A DNA stretch of 45,335 nucleotides from SXRF01 sp964624555 (GTDB lineage Bacteria > Pseudomonadota > Alphaproteobacteria > Rickettsiales > SXRF01). The notes under the pieces are model-generated. The model worked only from the letters and a program-made list of their open reading frames with translations, was not told where the DNA came from and did not search any database. The stretch is from the NCBI GenBank assembly GCA_964624555.1, contig CAZUXB010000017.1, forward strand, positions 1 through 45,335, read 5' to 3'. Positions 32,450 to 40,758 of the stretch are shown here, in pieces; position 1 is the stretch's first letter; the number at the start of each line of letters is the position of its first letter. A program made the translations under genes and the position numbers.

Positions 32450-34213
32450 TTAGGCCACCACGCCTTCGTTATCGTCGCCGATGATATCTTCCATCGGGTT
32501 TACCGGGAAATCTTTCACATTCTGGAACACGAGGCTGCCTTTATAGCCGGTGAGCTCGCCCATATCGTTATAGATGGCGAGGATATCTTTTTGCACCTGT
32601 GGTGCCAGTGCTGTGTGTGAGCGGATTATAAGGTCGAACTGGATATTCTGGTTGGTGCGTTTTACAAAACCGTCCATCTGCATTTCGCCGAGCTGCGACA
32701 TATCCATTTCCAGCACAAAGCGCGTATCTTCCTGTTTTTCGCGGCCACCGCTGCCTTGTTTTTCTTTGCGTTCACGTTTTACGAACAGGCGTGTCTGTTG
32801 CAATTCACCATCCACCACCACTGGAAAGAATAGCGATTGCCACTGCTGCGCCGGAGGATTGGTAAATTGCCGCGCGATGCTCATGAACTCGCCTTCGGCT
32901 TTTTTCAGCAAATTTTCGTGGCCGTTATCCTGTAGCCATCTGGCATTGCTGCGCCCGATCCATTGTTCGAAATCTCCATTTTTCAGTGCCGAGGTCAGGC
33001 CAAGTATCGAGGCCATGAAATTATGCTGGGCCGGTTGTTGCTGGCCGGTTACCGGATTGTTTACAGGCTGGCCGAGATTGGGAATATTGTTACTTACAAA
33101 ATTCTGCGCGTCCTGTGTTCCTAGCCCAGATAGCAGGGAAAAAATATCGCTGAGCGCACCGGCATTACGGGCGAGGGCGGTTATTGGGGCCGGGCTAGTG
33201 GTTAGCGGTGCGGCTACAGCTAAATTAATGGGATTCGCCGGGGTTTTTATTTCCGCAATTTCAAACGTCACGTGACTGTTTATCGGCAGCGCCGTTCCCG
33301 CTTGTAATCGAATTATTCCTACGGGGCTCTGGATGATTGCTTCGCCATTGGGATCATTACTGATGACCGCAGTTAGCAGTTGCTGCCCTATTTGCGCGGG
33401 TGTGGTCTGGGTTGGTATTTCCGGTGTGGGTGCGGGTGTAAGTGTTGGTACAGGTGCAGATGGTGTCTGCGTAGGGATGGTTTCTGGCGTTGCGGCAAAG
33501 CGGGCATAGGAAGCATAGCTGGGAGTTGCCGGTTGCTGGGCCGGACTTGGTGTCAGTGTCGGTGACGGCGTCGCAGAAGGTGTTGGTGTGGGTGTGAGTA
33601 TCGGTGTAGGAGAGTATGGTGTCTGCGGCTGTGCATTTGCAGTAGGCAATATAATATTGGTTATTTTTAGTGCAACTTGTGAGCCGTTGGGCAGCGGTGG
33701 TTCTGGTGTAAGTGTTGGTGACGGTGCCGGTGAAGAATTATGTGGCGTAGCTATTATAGTTCCTTTTACCGTAACCACCGGGGTTTGATTGGTTTGCAGT
33801 TGCACATTCTGCACCTCTTCACCACCACTGACACCAGCACTCACACCACTTCCAACACTCACAATAACTTCCGGTTCTTGGGTCAAGCCTGATTGCAGTA
33901 CGGCAACTTCCGGCGGCAGGCCGTTTACCGAGAGTATATGCGCGCTGTTATTGCCTGCAATATGTTCGATGCGGATAGTTATTTCGCTGCCGATCTTCAG
34001 GAAAAAATTGCTGGCGAAGGTAATGTCGCCGCTATCGGTGCGCAGTATGGGGTTGCCGCTGGTGTCGCGGTTGATGATGAAGCCGGAGAGTATCGAGCCG
34101 ACCGGAATACTGCCGATAGTTCCTTGTGGCGTTGGGTTGCCGGAAACCTGCGGCTGCTGCACACCCTGCACTTGCGGCGGCGGTAGAATGGTTATTACGC
34201 GGAGGTCGGCCAT
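32450..34213 (-). CDS. FliK-like flagellar hook-length control protein
   Basis: 587 aa from ATG 34213, which shares a base with the preceding stop (TAATG). N-terminal part has an OB-like stretch (GSILSGFIINRDTSGNPIL, GSEITIRIEHI) that recurs in variant form later (GTIIATPHN, GEAIIQSPVGIIRL). The middle is Pro/Thr/Ser-rich (PTPTPSATPSP), and the C-terminal domain has the Flg_hook pattern (LEMDMSQLGEMQMDGFVKR, FDLIIRSHTALAPQVQ). FliK sets hook length and switches export specificity. The assignment rests on layout, the C-terminal pattern and operon position. Confidence 0.65.
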   Translation of the reverse strand: MADLRVITILPPPQVQGVQQPQVSGNPTPQGTIGSIPVGSILSGFIINRDTSGNPILRTDSGDITFASNFFLKIGSEITIRIEHIAGNNSAHILSVNGLPPEVAVLQSGLTQEPEVIVSVGSGVSAGVSGGEEVQNVQLQTNQTPVVTVKGTIIATPHNSSPAPSPTLTPEPPLPNGSQVALKITNIILPTANAQPQTPYSPTPILTPTPTPSATPSPTLTPSPAQQPATPSYASYARFAATPETIPTQTPSAPVPTLTPAPTPEIPTQTTPAQIGQQLLTAVISNDPNGEAIIQSPVGIIRLQAGTALPINSHVTFEIAEIKTPANPINLAVAAPLTTSPAPITALARNAGALSDIFSLLSGLGTQDAQNFVSNNIPNLGQPVNNPVTGQQQPAQHNFMASILGLTSALKNGDFEQWIGRSNARWLQDNGHENLLKKAEGEFMSIARQFTNPPAQQWQSLFFPVVVDGELQQTRLFVKRERKEKQGSGGREKQEDTRFVLEMDMSQLGEMQMDGFVKRTNQNIQFDLIIRSHTALAPQVQKDILAIYNDMGELTGYKGSLVFQNVKDFPVNPMEDIIGDDNEGVVA

Positions 34214-34962
34214 TATATCGGGCTCCACCAATAGTAAATATGGCATTTTGCCGTATTTGATCTGGTGTAATTATAGGTGGTACCATTACCACTTGTACAG
34301 CCTGTCGTACCATAGTTGACGGAATTGCTATTGGATGTGCGGATTTTTCCTTCACTGCCTATGCCGTCATCGTATTTTATATCTACGCCGTATGTTTCAT
34401 TGCTGGTAAGAAATCCTCCGCGGGTCAGTTCATCATCCACTCCAGTGCCGGTAATATAAGCGTTATCGGTGCCATTACGGGCTTTACCAAATTGAACCAT
34501 ATTGGCCCATGTGTCGGAAAGTGCATAAACCGTATAACCAACATTAGAAATTTTTGCAGCCGGGACATTCATGCCTACCACCGCTTCATACCCACTCGAA
34601 CCTGGACCAGCCACACCCGTATAATTGCCTTCAATCATATTGGCACGCGATAGGTGCCGCCAGAATTGCCAAGTTTCATTATTAGTCGACGCATGGTTGA
34701 TGTAGCCATTGCCATTGCCATTGGTACCGAATCCTATCTGGCTTGCTGTAGCGCAATCACCTGGCAGGCAGTTATATTTATCACGGAAAGCATGCCTTGC
34801 GGCCTCAAAGCGTTCCCAGTCCGTATTAATACTTCGTATATCCGCCTGTCGTATCAGTGACTGGCCAAGCAGGATCCCGCCTACGATCAGCCCGATGATA
34901 ACCAGCACTATGGCTATTTCGACAAGGGTAAAACCGGATACTATGTGGCGGGAGCGTTTCAT
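34213..34962 (-). CDS. type II/IV pseudopilin inside the flagellar operon
   Basis: 249 aa. Short basic leader (MKRSRHIVSG), cleavage site G10/F11 and class III motif FTLVEIAIVLVIIGLIVGG with E15, followed by a long hydrophobic helix. The mature head has DKYNCLPGDCATA and GNGNGYI, as in a widespread pseudopilin family, and a Cys-containing C-terminus. It should need a prepilin peptidase; the only homologue here looks inactive. The start overlaps the flhG stop (ATGA) and the stop overlaps the FliK-like ATG, so it is coupled on both sides. No other pilin machinery is present. Confidence 0.85.
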   Translation of the reverse strand: MKRSRHIVSGFTLVEIAIVLVIIGLIVGGILLGQSLIRQADIRSINTDWERFEAARHAFRDKYNCLPGDCATASQIGFGTNGNGNGYINHASTNNETWQFWRHLSRANMIEGNYTGVAGPGSSGYEAVVGMNVPAAKISNVGYTVYALSDTWANMVQFGKARNGTDNAYITGTGVDDELTRGGFLTSNETYGVDIKYDDGIGSEGKIRTSNSNSVNYGTTGCTSGNGTTYNYTRSNTAKCHIYYWWSPI

Positions 34963-35711
34963 CGTTGCATTAGTTTTATTGAAATAAGGGCGGCGTCAGA
35001 GGCGGCGGTGGAGCCGGGTGCTTTTATCAGAAGTGATTTCTGGCTGCGTATAGAATCTTTCACTTTGTTATCACGGCGGACTATGCCCATCAGCGGCGGC
35101 GAGATATTCAGGAAATTGGTGCAGGCTTTGTTGATTGTCTGGTAGGTTCCTTCTCCCTCCTTCTGGGTGGCGGCCTGGTTGATGACGATGCCGATATCCG
35201 GTGCTGGTTTGCTGCTTTGGGCTATTTTTATGAAGGCATAGGCATCGGTAAGCGAGGTAGGTTCATCGGTCACTACCACAAGGCATTTGGAGGCGATAGA
35301 GGCTAGATACTGCACATGCTGCTCAATACCGGCACCTAAATCTATCATAACAAAATCATAATCATTCTGCATGGTACGCAGGGCGTTGGCGATGACTTCA
35401 AGTTTTGCCAGCGGCATGGTGGCAAGAGAGGCGGAACCGGAGCGCCCGGCTATTATATCGAAACCGCCTTCTTTATAATGGGTGATGGCTTCCTTCAAAC
35501 TATGGCGGCCAGATAGGACACCGCCAAGGTCGCGCCCGGGAGTAAGGCCAAGCTGCACATCGACATTGGCGAGGCCGATATCGCCATCGAACAGCAATAC
35601 ACTCCGTCCACTGCGGGCAAGCAAATGGGCAAGCGTAACTGACAGCCAGGTTTTTCCAACCCCGCCCTTGCCGGATGCTACCGCAATCAGATTGTCTTTC
35701 CTGTGGTCCAT
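34959..35711 (-). CDS. flhG: MinD-like ATPase FlhG (FleN)
   Basis: 250 aa. Deviant Walker A GKGGVGKT (14-21), the Asp of LLFDGDIGLANVD and VMIDLGAGI mark a ParA/MinD ATPase. FlhG regulates flagellar number by acting on FlhF and on the FleQ/FlbD class of regulators. Gene order directly after flhF is the classical pair. The 85-bp gap from flhF is filled by a TACTCGG word hairpin, and AAGGGAATAA before the ATG supplies the ribosome site. Confidence 0.93.
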   Translation of the reverse strand: MDHRKDNLIAVASGKGGVGKTWLSVTLAHLLARSGRSVLLFDGDIGLANVDVQLGLTPGRDLGGVLSGRHSLKEAITHYKEGGFDIIAGRSGSASLATMPLAKLEVIANALRTMQNDYDFVMIDLGAGIEQHVQYLASIASKCLVVVTDEPTSLTDAYAFIKIAQSSKPAPDIGIVINQAATQKEGEGTYQTINKACTNFLNISPPLMGIVRRDNKVKDSIRSQKSLLIKAPGSTAASDAALISIKLMQR

Positions 35712-35731
35712 ATTTTATTCCCTTTTACAAA

Positions 35732-35802
35732 GGTACTCGGTTATTCGTACTCTGTACTCGGAAAAATTTCAACCGAGTACCGAGTACCGAGTACGGTTAT
35801 CC
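35732..35802 (-). repeat. word hairpin TACTCGG at the flhF/flhG junction
   Basis: Arms 35732-35761 and 35773-35802 are near reverse complements, each with three copies of a GGTACTCGG-like word, loop 11 bases. The outer end lies in the flhF stop codon (35797-35799). AAGGGATAA at the flhF end and AAGGGAATAA before flhG flank it, a possible duplicated junction. Confidence 0.9.
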
Positions 35803-36819
35803 CTTAAATTTCAATAATAGTTGTGCTAATATAGCAGGCTCCATAGGTTGTACGCTGTCCATGATACTGGCTGAACGGGCCATATTGCAGAAGCTCAGGC
35901 CATGCGCAACGGCGGCGGCTATTATCCCACCGAAGCGGCGGGTGGTATCGGTACGGGTGGCGAGCATACGGCGGATGGGCAGCTTTGCGAATATTTCGAC
36001 CATATCCATTGTCTCCAAACTGTCACCGCCTGCGGGCAGTACCAGTACCGGTTCGATATTCTCAATGGTGGCAAGGTTTTTAAGTTCTGCAAATTCCTTG
36101 TGGTCGTAAGGCGAGCATCCGGCGGTATCGATGAGGACGCGGGTCCGTGGTGGTATTGCCTTTAGTATCCGGTCAAGTTCATTGCGGTCTTTGGCGATTT
36201 TCAGATCCAATTCCAGTATCGAGGTGAAGGACGATAGCTGTTCGATGCCACCGGCGCGGTTGGTATCGGTGGTTATCACGGTCAGCGATTGCTTGTCCAT
36301 GGCCAGCTTGGTGGCTAGCTTGGCGACAGTCAGGGTTTTGCCTATGCCCGGGGTTCCAACCAGCATTATGCGTAGATCCTGGGTGGTAAAGCGCAGTGGA
36401 TCGAAAACAAAGTTGCGTATCAGCAATTTCTCAAGGGCCGGGCGGAACAGTTCCTCGGAGCCGCGGCGTTTTTCTATCACGTCCAGATAATCAGCCGGAG
36501 TGATCTTTTGCAGCATTTTTGTGATCAGTATTTCCGGCAGGTTATGGAAGCGCAATATATTCTGAAGCTCGAATTTTATATCGTCCATTAAGACATGAGG
36601 GATGAGAGGTGAGGGATGAGGGGATATTTCCCTAATTTCTAATCTCTCATGCCTCATGCCTATGTCATCATCACGTTCTTCTATTGCTGCTGTTACAGTT
36701 ACCTGCTTGCTGCCCGGCTTGGAGTTAGTGGCTAGTATAACCGCATCATCGCCGAGGGCTTCACGCACCATTTTCATGGCGCTGGGCATATCGGAGGCGG
36801 TGAAGGTGCGGAGTCTCAT
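35797..36819 (-). CDS. flhF: flagellar GTPase FlhF with an in-frame repeat insertion
   Basis: SRP-type GTPase that places the flagellum at the pole, 340 aa. N-terminal B domain MRLRTFTASDMPSAMKMVREALG (split: MRLRTFTASD, MPSAMKMVREALG), then a linker, N domain and G domain with GTPGIGKT (155-162), TTDTNRAGG and the DTAG motif (231-234). Residues 55-76 (MRHERLEIREISPHPS and following) are encoded by a word hairpin at 36594-36658 that is read in frame. Its ATG overlaps the end of a bridging frame from flhA. Confidence 0.93.
   Translation of the reverse strand: MRLRTFTASDMPSAMKMVREALGDDAVILATNSKPGSKQVTVTAAIEERDDDIGMRHERLEIREISPHPSPLIPHVLMDDIKFELQNILRFHNLPEILITKMLQKITPADYLDVIEKRRGSEELFRPALEKLLIRNFVFDPLRFTTQDLRIMLVGTPGIGKTLTVAKLATKLAMDKQSLTVITTDTNRAGGIEQLSSFTSILELDLKIAKDRNELDRILKAIPPRTRVLIDTAGCSPYDHKEFAELKNLATIENIEPVLVLPAGGDSLETMDMVEIFAKLPIRRMLATRTDTTRRFGGIIAAAVAHGLSFCNMARSASIMDSVQPMEPAILAQLLLKFKG
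36594..36658 (-). repeat. word hairpin inserted in frame inside flhF
   Basis: Arms 36594-36623 and 36630-36658 are imperfect reverse complements made of CATGAGG, GATGAGAG and related words. The encoded 22 residues fall in the linker between the B and NG domains, where length is likely to be tolerated. The insertion creates no stop in the flhF frame. Confidence 0.85.
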
Positions 36820-36899
36820 AAAGCGTAAATCGTAAAACGTAAATCGTAAAACGAAGCATTACGGTTTACGGCATACGGCTTACGCTTTACGCCTTTCAT
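36816..36899 (-). other. bridging micro-ORF (27 aa) from flhA stop to flhF start, through a word hairpin
   Basis: The ATG overlaps the flhA stop (ATGA). It reads MKGVKRKPYAVNRN and on, open through the CGTAAAA hairpin, and ends TGA overlapping the flhF ATG (ATGA again). Both ends match the classic 4-base coupling. The peptide is basic; function unlikely. Confidence 0.55.
36823..36892 (-). repeat. word hairpin CGTAAAA/CGTAAAT at the flhA/flhF junction
   Basis: Left arm 36823-36853 and right arm 36862-36892 match as reverse complements at 24 of 31 positions, 8-base loop. It fills nearly the whole 76-bp junction. The same word is used in the fliF/fliG junction (42660-42689). Confidence 0.9.
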
Positions 36900-39040
36900 A
36901 TCTGCCCCAACGTCTTAATTCTGGCCTTGGCGTATATTTCATTCTGCGACATAACTACTGTCGAAGGCCGGAAACGTTCGATTATGGAGCGCACATAAGG
37001 CCGTATAGCGGGGCTGGTAAGCAATACCGGGCTCTCCCCCTGCATTGCGAATTTATCCAGTGTGCCGCGAACAGTATTAATGAATTCCTGGATACGGCTT
37101 GGTGCCATTGATAATGTTTTTTCCTCACCAACTCCGCTCAAGGCTTCAACAAAGGTCTGTTCCCAGCCGGCGGACATGGCCACTATCGGGATGTATCCGG
37201 CGTCAGTAGTCTGGCTGTGGCTTATCTGGCGGGCGAGGCGGCCACGCACATGTTCGCTGATCATATTTACATTTTGTGTGCTGCGTGAGGCTTCGGCAAT
37301 AGCTTCAAGAATGGTGGACAGGTCACGGATTGAAACCAGCTCACGCAGTAGGTTCTGCAATACACGCTGCACACCACCAACGCTGATTTGCGTAGGAATA
37401 GTCTCTGTTACCAGTTTTTGTTGGGTCTTACCGAGATCATCAAGGAGCTTCTGGGTTTCGGCATAAGACAACAGTTCCGACATATTGTCTTTGATTATTT
37501 CAGTGAGATGGGTGGTTATAACTGTTGGTGGATCAACTACAGTAAAGTTGCGGAACAGGGCTTCTTCACGTACATTTTCATTTATCCACATAGCGGGCAG
37601 ACCGAAGGTCGGCTCGGTTGTTTCTTCTCCGGGCAGGGTTATCTTCCCACCGCTTGGGTTCATAACCAGCAGCATTTCCGGTTTGATATCGCCACGGGCA
37701 GCTTCTATTTCTTTTACCTTCACCACATAGGTGTTGGGCGGCAACTGCATATTATCCTGAATACGCACCGATGGTATGACAAAGCCAAGCTCTCGTGCCA
37801 TTTGTTTACGCAAGGCTTTAATTTGTTCGGTGAGGCGGTGGCCTTTCTGGTAGTTTATCAGCGGAAGCAGGCCATAGCCCAGCTCAAGGCGTAAGGAGTC
37901 AATTGACAGGAAATCAGCGGGCTGTTCTTCCGGCGCTTTGGCCTCGCCATCCTTACTCTGGTTTTCAAGGAGCTTGGGCGCGTCTTTGGAGGATATTACT
38001 TCGCCAGTTTTTGGGTTTATCATCTGCGGGTTTTTAAACATATAGTAGCTGGCAAAACCAGTAACCCCTGAAAGGAATGCGAAGGGCAGGAAAGGTATGC
38101 CGGGAAGTAGCGACATCATGAACAGGAAAACCGAGGTTATACCCATAGCTGCTGGGTGTCGGCTCAACTGGCCGAGAACCGCTTTTTCTGCTGAACCGGC
38201 AACACCGGATTTGGTAACAAGGATACCGGCGGCGGTGGAAACGATAAGGGCAGGGATCTGCGATACCAGACCATCACCCACCGTGAGCACGGTGTAGTGG
38301 TTGAGTGCTTCACTGAAGGGCAGGCCCTTCTGCGCCACACCGATTATTATACCAGCGATGAAGTTGATGAAAGTGATAAGCAAACCGGCGATGGCGTCAC
38401 CACGCACGAACTTGCTGGCACCGTCCATGGAGCCGAAAAAGTTACTTTCATCTTCTATTTCCTTACGCCGCAACTTGGCGGCATCTTCGCTTATGAGCCC
38501 GGCGGAAAGGTCGGCGTCAATAGCCATCTGTTTGCCGGGCATGGCATCTAACGAAAAGCGCGCTGATACTTCGGCGATACGTCCAGAACCTTTGGTGATA
38601 ACCACGAAATTGATAATGGTAAGGATACCGAATATTATCACCCCGATGACTACCGAACCGCCCATCACAAACCCGCCGAAGGCTTGTATTACATGGCCGG
38701 CGGCGGCGGTGCCTTCATGGCCATGCGCGAGAATTAAGCGGGTTGATGCGATATTGAGCGATAGTCGCAACATGGTGACGATGAGCAGTATCGTTGGGAA
38801 CGAGCTCATATGCAGCGGTTTTTCCACGAACAATACCGTCATCAGGATGATAACTGAAAGTGTTATGGAAATACCAAGGAAAAAATCGAGCAGGAAAGAT
38901 GGTAGCGGCAATATGAGAACAACTAATATGGCAATGATGCCTATCGCAAAATAGATATCCTTGCGCCGCATTATTGCGTTGAATTCTCCTGCCCAGTTGG
39001 TGGCGGCAGGCAATGCTGCTGTTGGTGCCGCCTCAGCCAT
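36896..39040 (-). CDS. flhA: flagellar export gate protein FlhA
   Basis: Inner-membrane core of the flagellar type III export gate, 714 aa. About eight N-terminal helices (from IYFAIGIIAILVVLILPLPS), the FHIPEP segment (TKGSGRIAEVSARFSLDAMPGKQ, seen here as EVSARFSLDAMPGKQMAID), and a large cytoplasmic domain with the MNPSGG and PTFGLPAMWI motifs. The start shares one base with the flbD stop. Same order as in Caulobacter. Confidence 0.97.
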   Translation of the reverse strand: MAEAAPTAALPAATNWAGEFNAIMRRKDIYFAIGIIAILVVLILPLPSFLLDFFLGISITLSVIILMTVLFVEKPLHMSSFPTILLIVTMLRLSLNIASTRLILAHGHEGTAAAGHVIQAFGGFVMGGSVVIGVIIFGILTIINFVVITKGSGRIAEVSARFSLDAMPGKQMAIDADLSAGLISEDAAKLRRKEIEDESNFFGSMDGASKFVRGDAIAGLLITFINFIAGIIIGVAQKGLPFSEALNHYTVLTVGDGLVSQIPALIVSTAAGILVTKSGVAGSAEKAVLGQLSRHPAAMGITSVFLFMMSLLPGIPFLPFAFLSGVTGFASYYMFKNPQMINPKTGEVISSKDAPKLLENQSKDGEAKAPEEQPADFLSIDSLRLELGYGLLPLINYQKGHRLTEQIKALRKQMARELGFVIPSVRIQDNMQLPPNTYVVKVKEIEAARGDIKPEMLLVMNPSGGKITLPGEETTEPTFGLPAMWINENVREEALFRNFTVVDPPTVITTHLTEIIKDNMSELLSYAETQKLLDDLGKTQQKLVTETIPTQISVGGVQRVLQNLLRELVSIRDLSTILEAIAEASRSTQNVNMISEHVRGRLARQISHSQTTDAGYIPIVAMSAGWEQTFVEALSGVGEEKTLSMAPSRIQEFINTVRGTLDKFAMQGESPVLLTSPAIRPYVRSIIERFRPSTVVMSQNEIYAKARIKTLGQI

Positions 39041-40386
39041 TAATCTTCTCCTACTGCGTGCGGAATATTCATGCCCTGTTCGCTATAGGTTTTTAGCTTA
39101 TTGCGCAGGGTGCGGATGGAAATACCCAGTATATTGGCAGCATGGGTGCGGTTGCCAAGGCAATAGTTCAGCGTATCAATGATAAGTTCCTGTTCCACAC
39201 TTTCCATTGAGCGGCCAACCAGCGGGTTATTGGTTGCCAGTTGCGGCCCACCAGTTGCCGGTTGTGTGCTGGCTTTAGTTTCTTCAGCGGCACTGCTTAA
39301 GTAAATAGCATCGGCATCGATGTCTTTCCCGGTGGCAAGCAGTACGCTGCGGTGGATGGTATTTTCCAGTTCACGCACGTTGCCTGGCCAACTGTAATTG
39401 GTAAGTTTGGCAAGCGCTGCCGGGGTGAGCCCACGCACCGGTATGGCATTGGCTTTGGAGTATTTCTCGATGAAATATTCGGCCAGCGGTTTTATGTCAC
39501 CTTTGCGGTCACGTAAGGAAGGCATGTTCAGGCTGATAACATTGAGGCGGAAATATAGGTCTTCGCGGAAGGTACCTTTTTTTACTTCGTCGAGCATGTT
39601 GCGGTTGGAGGTTGCCAGCACACGGATATTGACCTTTACCGGCTTGCTGCCACCGATCCTGTCCACTTCCCGTTCCTGGAGTACGCGCAGGAGTTTTGAT
39701 TGCAGGCGCAGGTCCATTTCGCTTATTTCGTCGAGCAGTATTGTGCCTCCGTCAGCTTCTTCAAACTTTCCGATACGGCGGGCAACAGCACCAGTGAAGG
39801 CACCTTTTTCATGGCCAAAAAGCTCTGCTTCGAGCAGGGCTTCGGGAATTGCCGCGCAGTTGACGCAGATCATGGGGTGGCCGGCGCGCTTGCTTTTGCG
39901 GTGTATATGGCGGGCGATTACTTCTTTGCCGGTTCCCGATTCCCCGGTTATCAGGATGCTGGCATCGCTGGGTGCGATCTGCTCGGCCATGGCGATAACC
40001 TTGGCGGTTACCGGGTCGGCGTACACAATTGATTTTATTTCTTCAGTTATGGCTTCGAGAACCGCGGCGATAAGTTCCTCATCAGGAGGCAGCGGTATAT
40101 ATTCCTTGGCACCGGAGCGTATGGCTTTTACGGCGGCGTCTTTATCAGTTTCCAGGCCACAGGCAATGACCATAAGGTTAAAACGTTCCCGCATCAGCAG
40201 GGTGACCAGTTTCTCAATATCCTCACGCACCTCTATCATTATCAGGTCGGCGCCCTGGCCATTACGCAGGGCGTTCATCGCTCCTTCAATATCCGCTACA
40301 TGCGCTACTTTTGCTCCCCGGCTTTTGGCAATGCTGCTTGCAGTTCCCAGCTGTCCGTATAATTCTCCGATGATGAGTAAACGCAT
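39040..40386 (-). CDS. flbD: FlbD-type sigma-54 activator of flagellar genes
   Basis: 448 aa. A degenerate receiver domain (1-115) has E52 (LIMIEVRED) where the phosphoacceptor Asp is expected. The AAA+ domain has Walker A GESGTGKE (148-155), the sigma-54 contact loop GAFTGA (195-200) and Walker B GGTILLDE (213-220), and a Fis-type helix-turn-helix ends the protein. FlbD controls late flagellar genes in alphaproteobacteria and is reported to work with FliX rather than a cognate kinase. The linker at 367-392 is encoded by a run of repeated words (39232-39264). Confidence 0.92.
   Translation of the reverse strand: MRLLIIGELYGQLGTASSIAKSRGAKVAHVADIEGAMNALRNGQGADLIMIEVREDIEKLVTLLMRERFNLMVIACGLETDKDAAVKAIRSGAKEYIPLPPDEELIAAVLEAITEEIKSIVYADPVTAKVIAMAEQIAPSDASILITGESGTGKEVIARHIHRKSKRAGHPMICVNCAAIPEALLEAELFGHEKGAFTGAVARRIGKFEEADGGTILLDEISEMDLRLQSKLLRVLQEREVDRIGGSKPVKVNIRVLATSNRNMLDEVKKGTFREDLYFRLNVISLNMPSLRDRKGDIKPLAEYFIEKYSKANAIPVRGLTPAALAKLTNYSWPGNVRELENTIHRSVLLATGKDIDADAIYLSSAAEETKASTQPATGGPQLATNNPLVGRSMESVEQELIIDTLNYCLGNRTHAANILGISIRTLRNKLKTYSEQGMNIPHAVGED
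39232..39264 (-). repeat. direct word repeat in the flbD linker
   Basis: GGTTGCCAGTTGC and CAGTTGCCGGTTG are imperfect direct repeats around GGCCCAC. The words resemble those at 24562 (GGTTGCAGT). They encode part of the linker QPATGGPQLATNNP between the AAA+ and HTH domains of FlbD. Confidence 0.45.
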
Positions 40387-40405
40387 TTTTTATACTCCCG
40401 TTTTT

Positions 40406-40458
40406 GGTACTCTGTACTCGGTACTCGGTGTTTTTACCGAGTACGAATCACCGAGTAC
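40406..40458 (-). repeat. word hairpin TACTCGG at the fliN/flbD junction
   Basis: Left arm 40406-40429 (three words) pairs with right arm 40436-40458, loop of six T-rich bases. It fills the 78-bp junction. No bridging micro-ORF with an ATG start is visible here. Confidence 0.88.
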
Positions 40459-40464
40459 GTCTTA

Positions 40465-40755
40465 CTAATGTTTATCGCTCTTTATAATTTCAGTCATGGT
40501 CACGCCGATGCGGTCTTCGACCACAACCACTTCGCCGCGGGCAACCAGACGGTTGTTTACAAAAATGTCGATAGGTTCGCCTACCTTCTGGTCCAGCTCG
40601 ATAACTGCGCCGCGTCCCAGCTTGAGCAGCTGGTTCACCTGCATGCTGGTGCGGCCGAGCACCACGGTAACCTGTACCGGAATATCATATACCGTCTCTA
40701 AACTCAGACTGTCGCTATTGGCGTTATCGCCAAAACCAGTTACTTCTTCAGCCAT
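40465..40755 (-). CDS. fliN: flagellar switch protein FliN
   Basis: C-ring protein, 96 aa, with the SpoA/YscQ-like domain: YDIPVQVTVVLGRTSMQV, GRGAVIELDQKVGEPIDIFVN (read GAVIELDQ and GEPIDIFVN) and GEVVVVEDRIGVTMTEI. Works with FliG and a FliM; no fliM is in the window. It begins 3 bases after fliH. Confidence 0.95.
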   Translation of the reverse strand: MAEEVTGFGDNANSDSLSLETVYDIPVQVTVVLGRTSMQVNQLLKLGRGAVIELDQKVGEPIDIFVNNRLVARGEVVVVEDRIGVTMTEIIKSDKH

Positions 40756-40758
40756 GGG

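Noticed and set aside
32450..34213. The Pro/Thr-rich plus-strand frames opposite the FliK-like gene as real genes.
   Set aside because: They are shadows of the low-complexity region; the minus frame has the ordered C-terminal domain and operon coupling.
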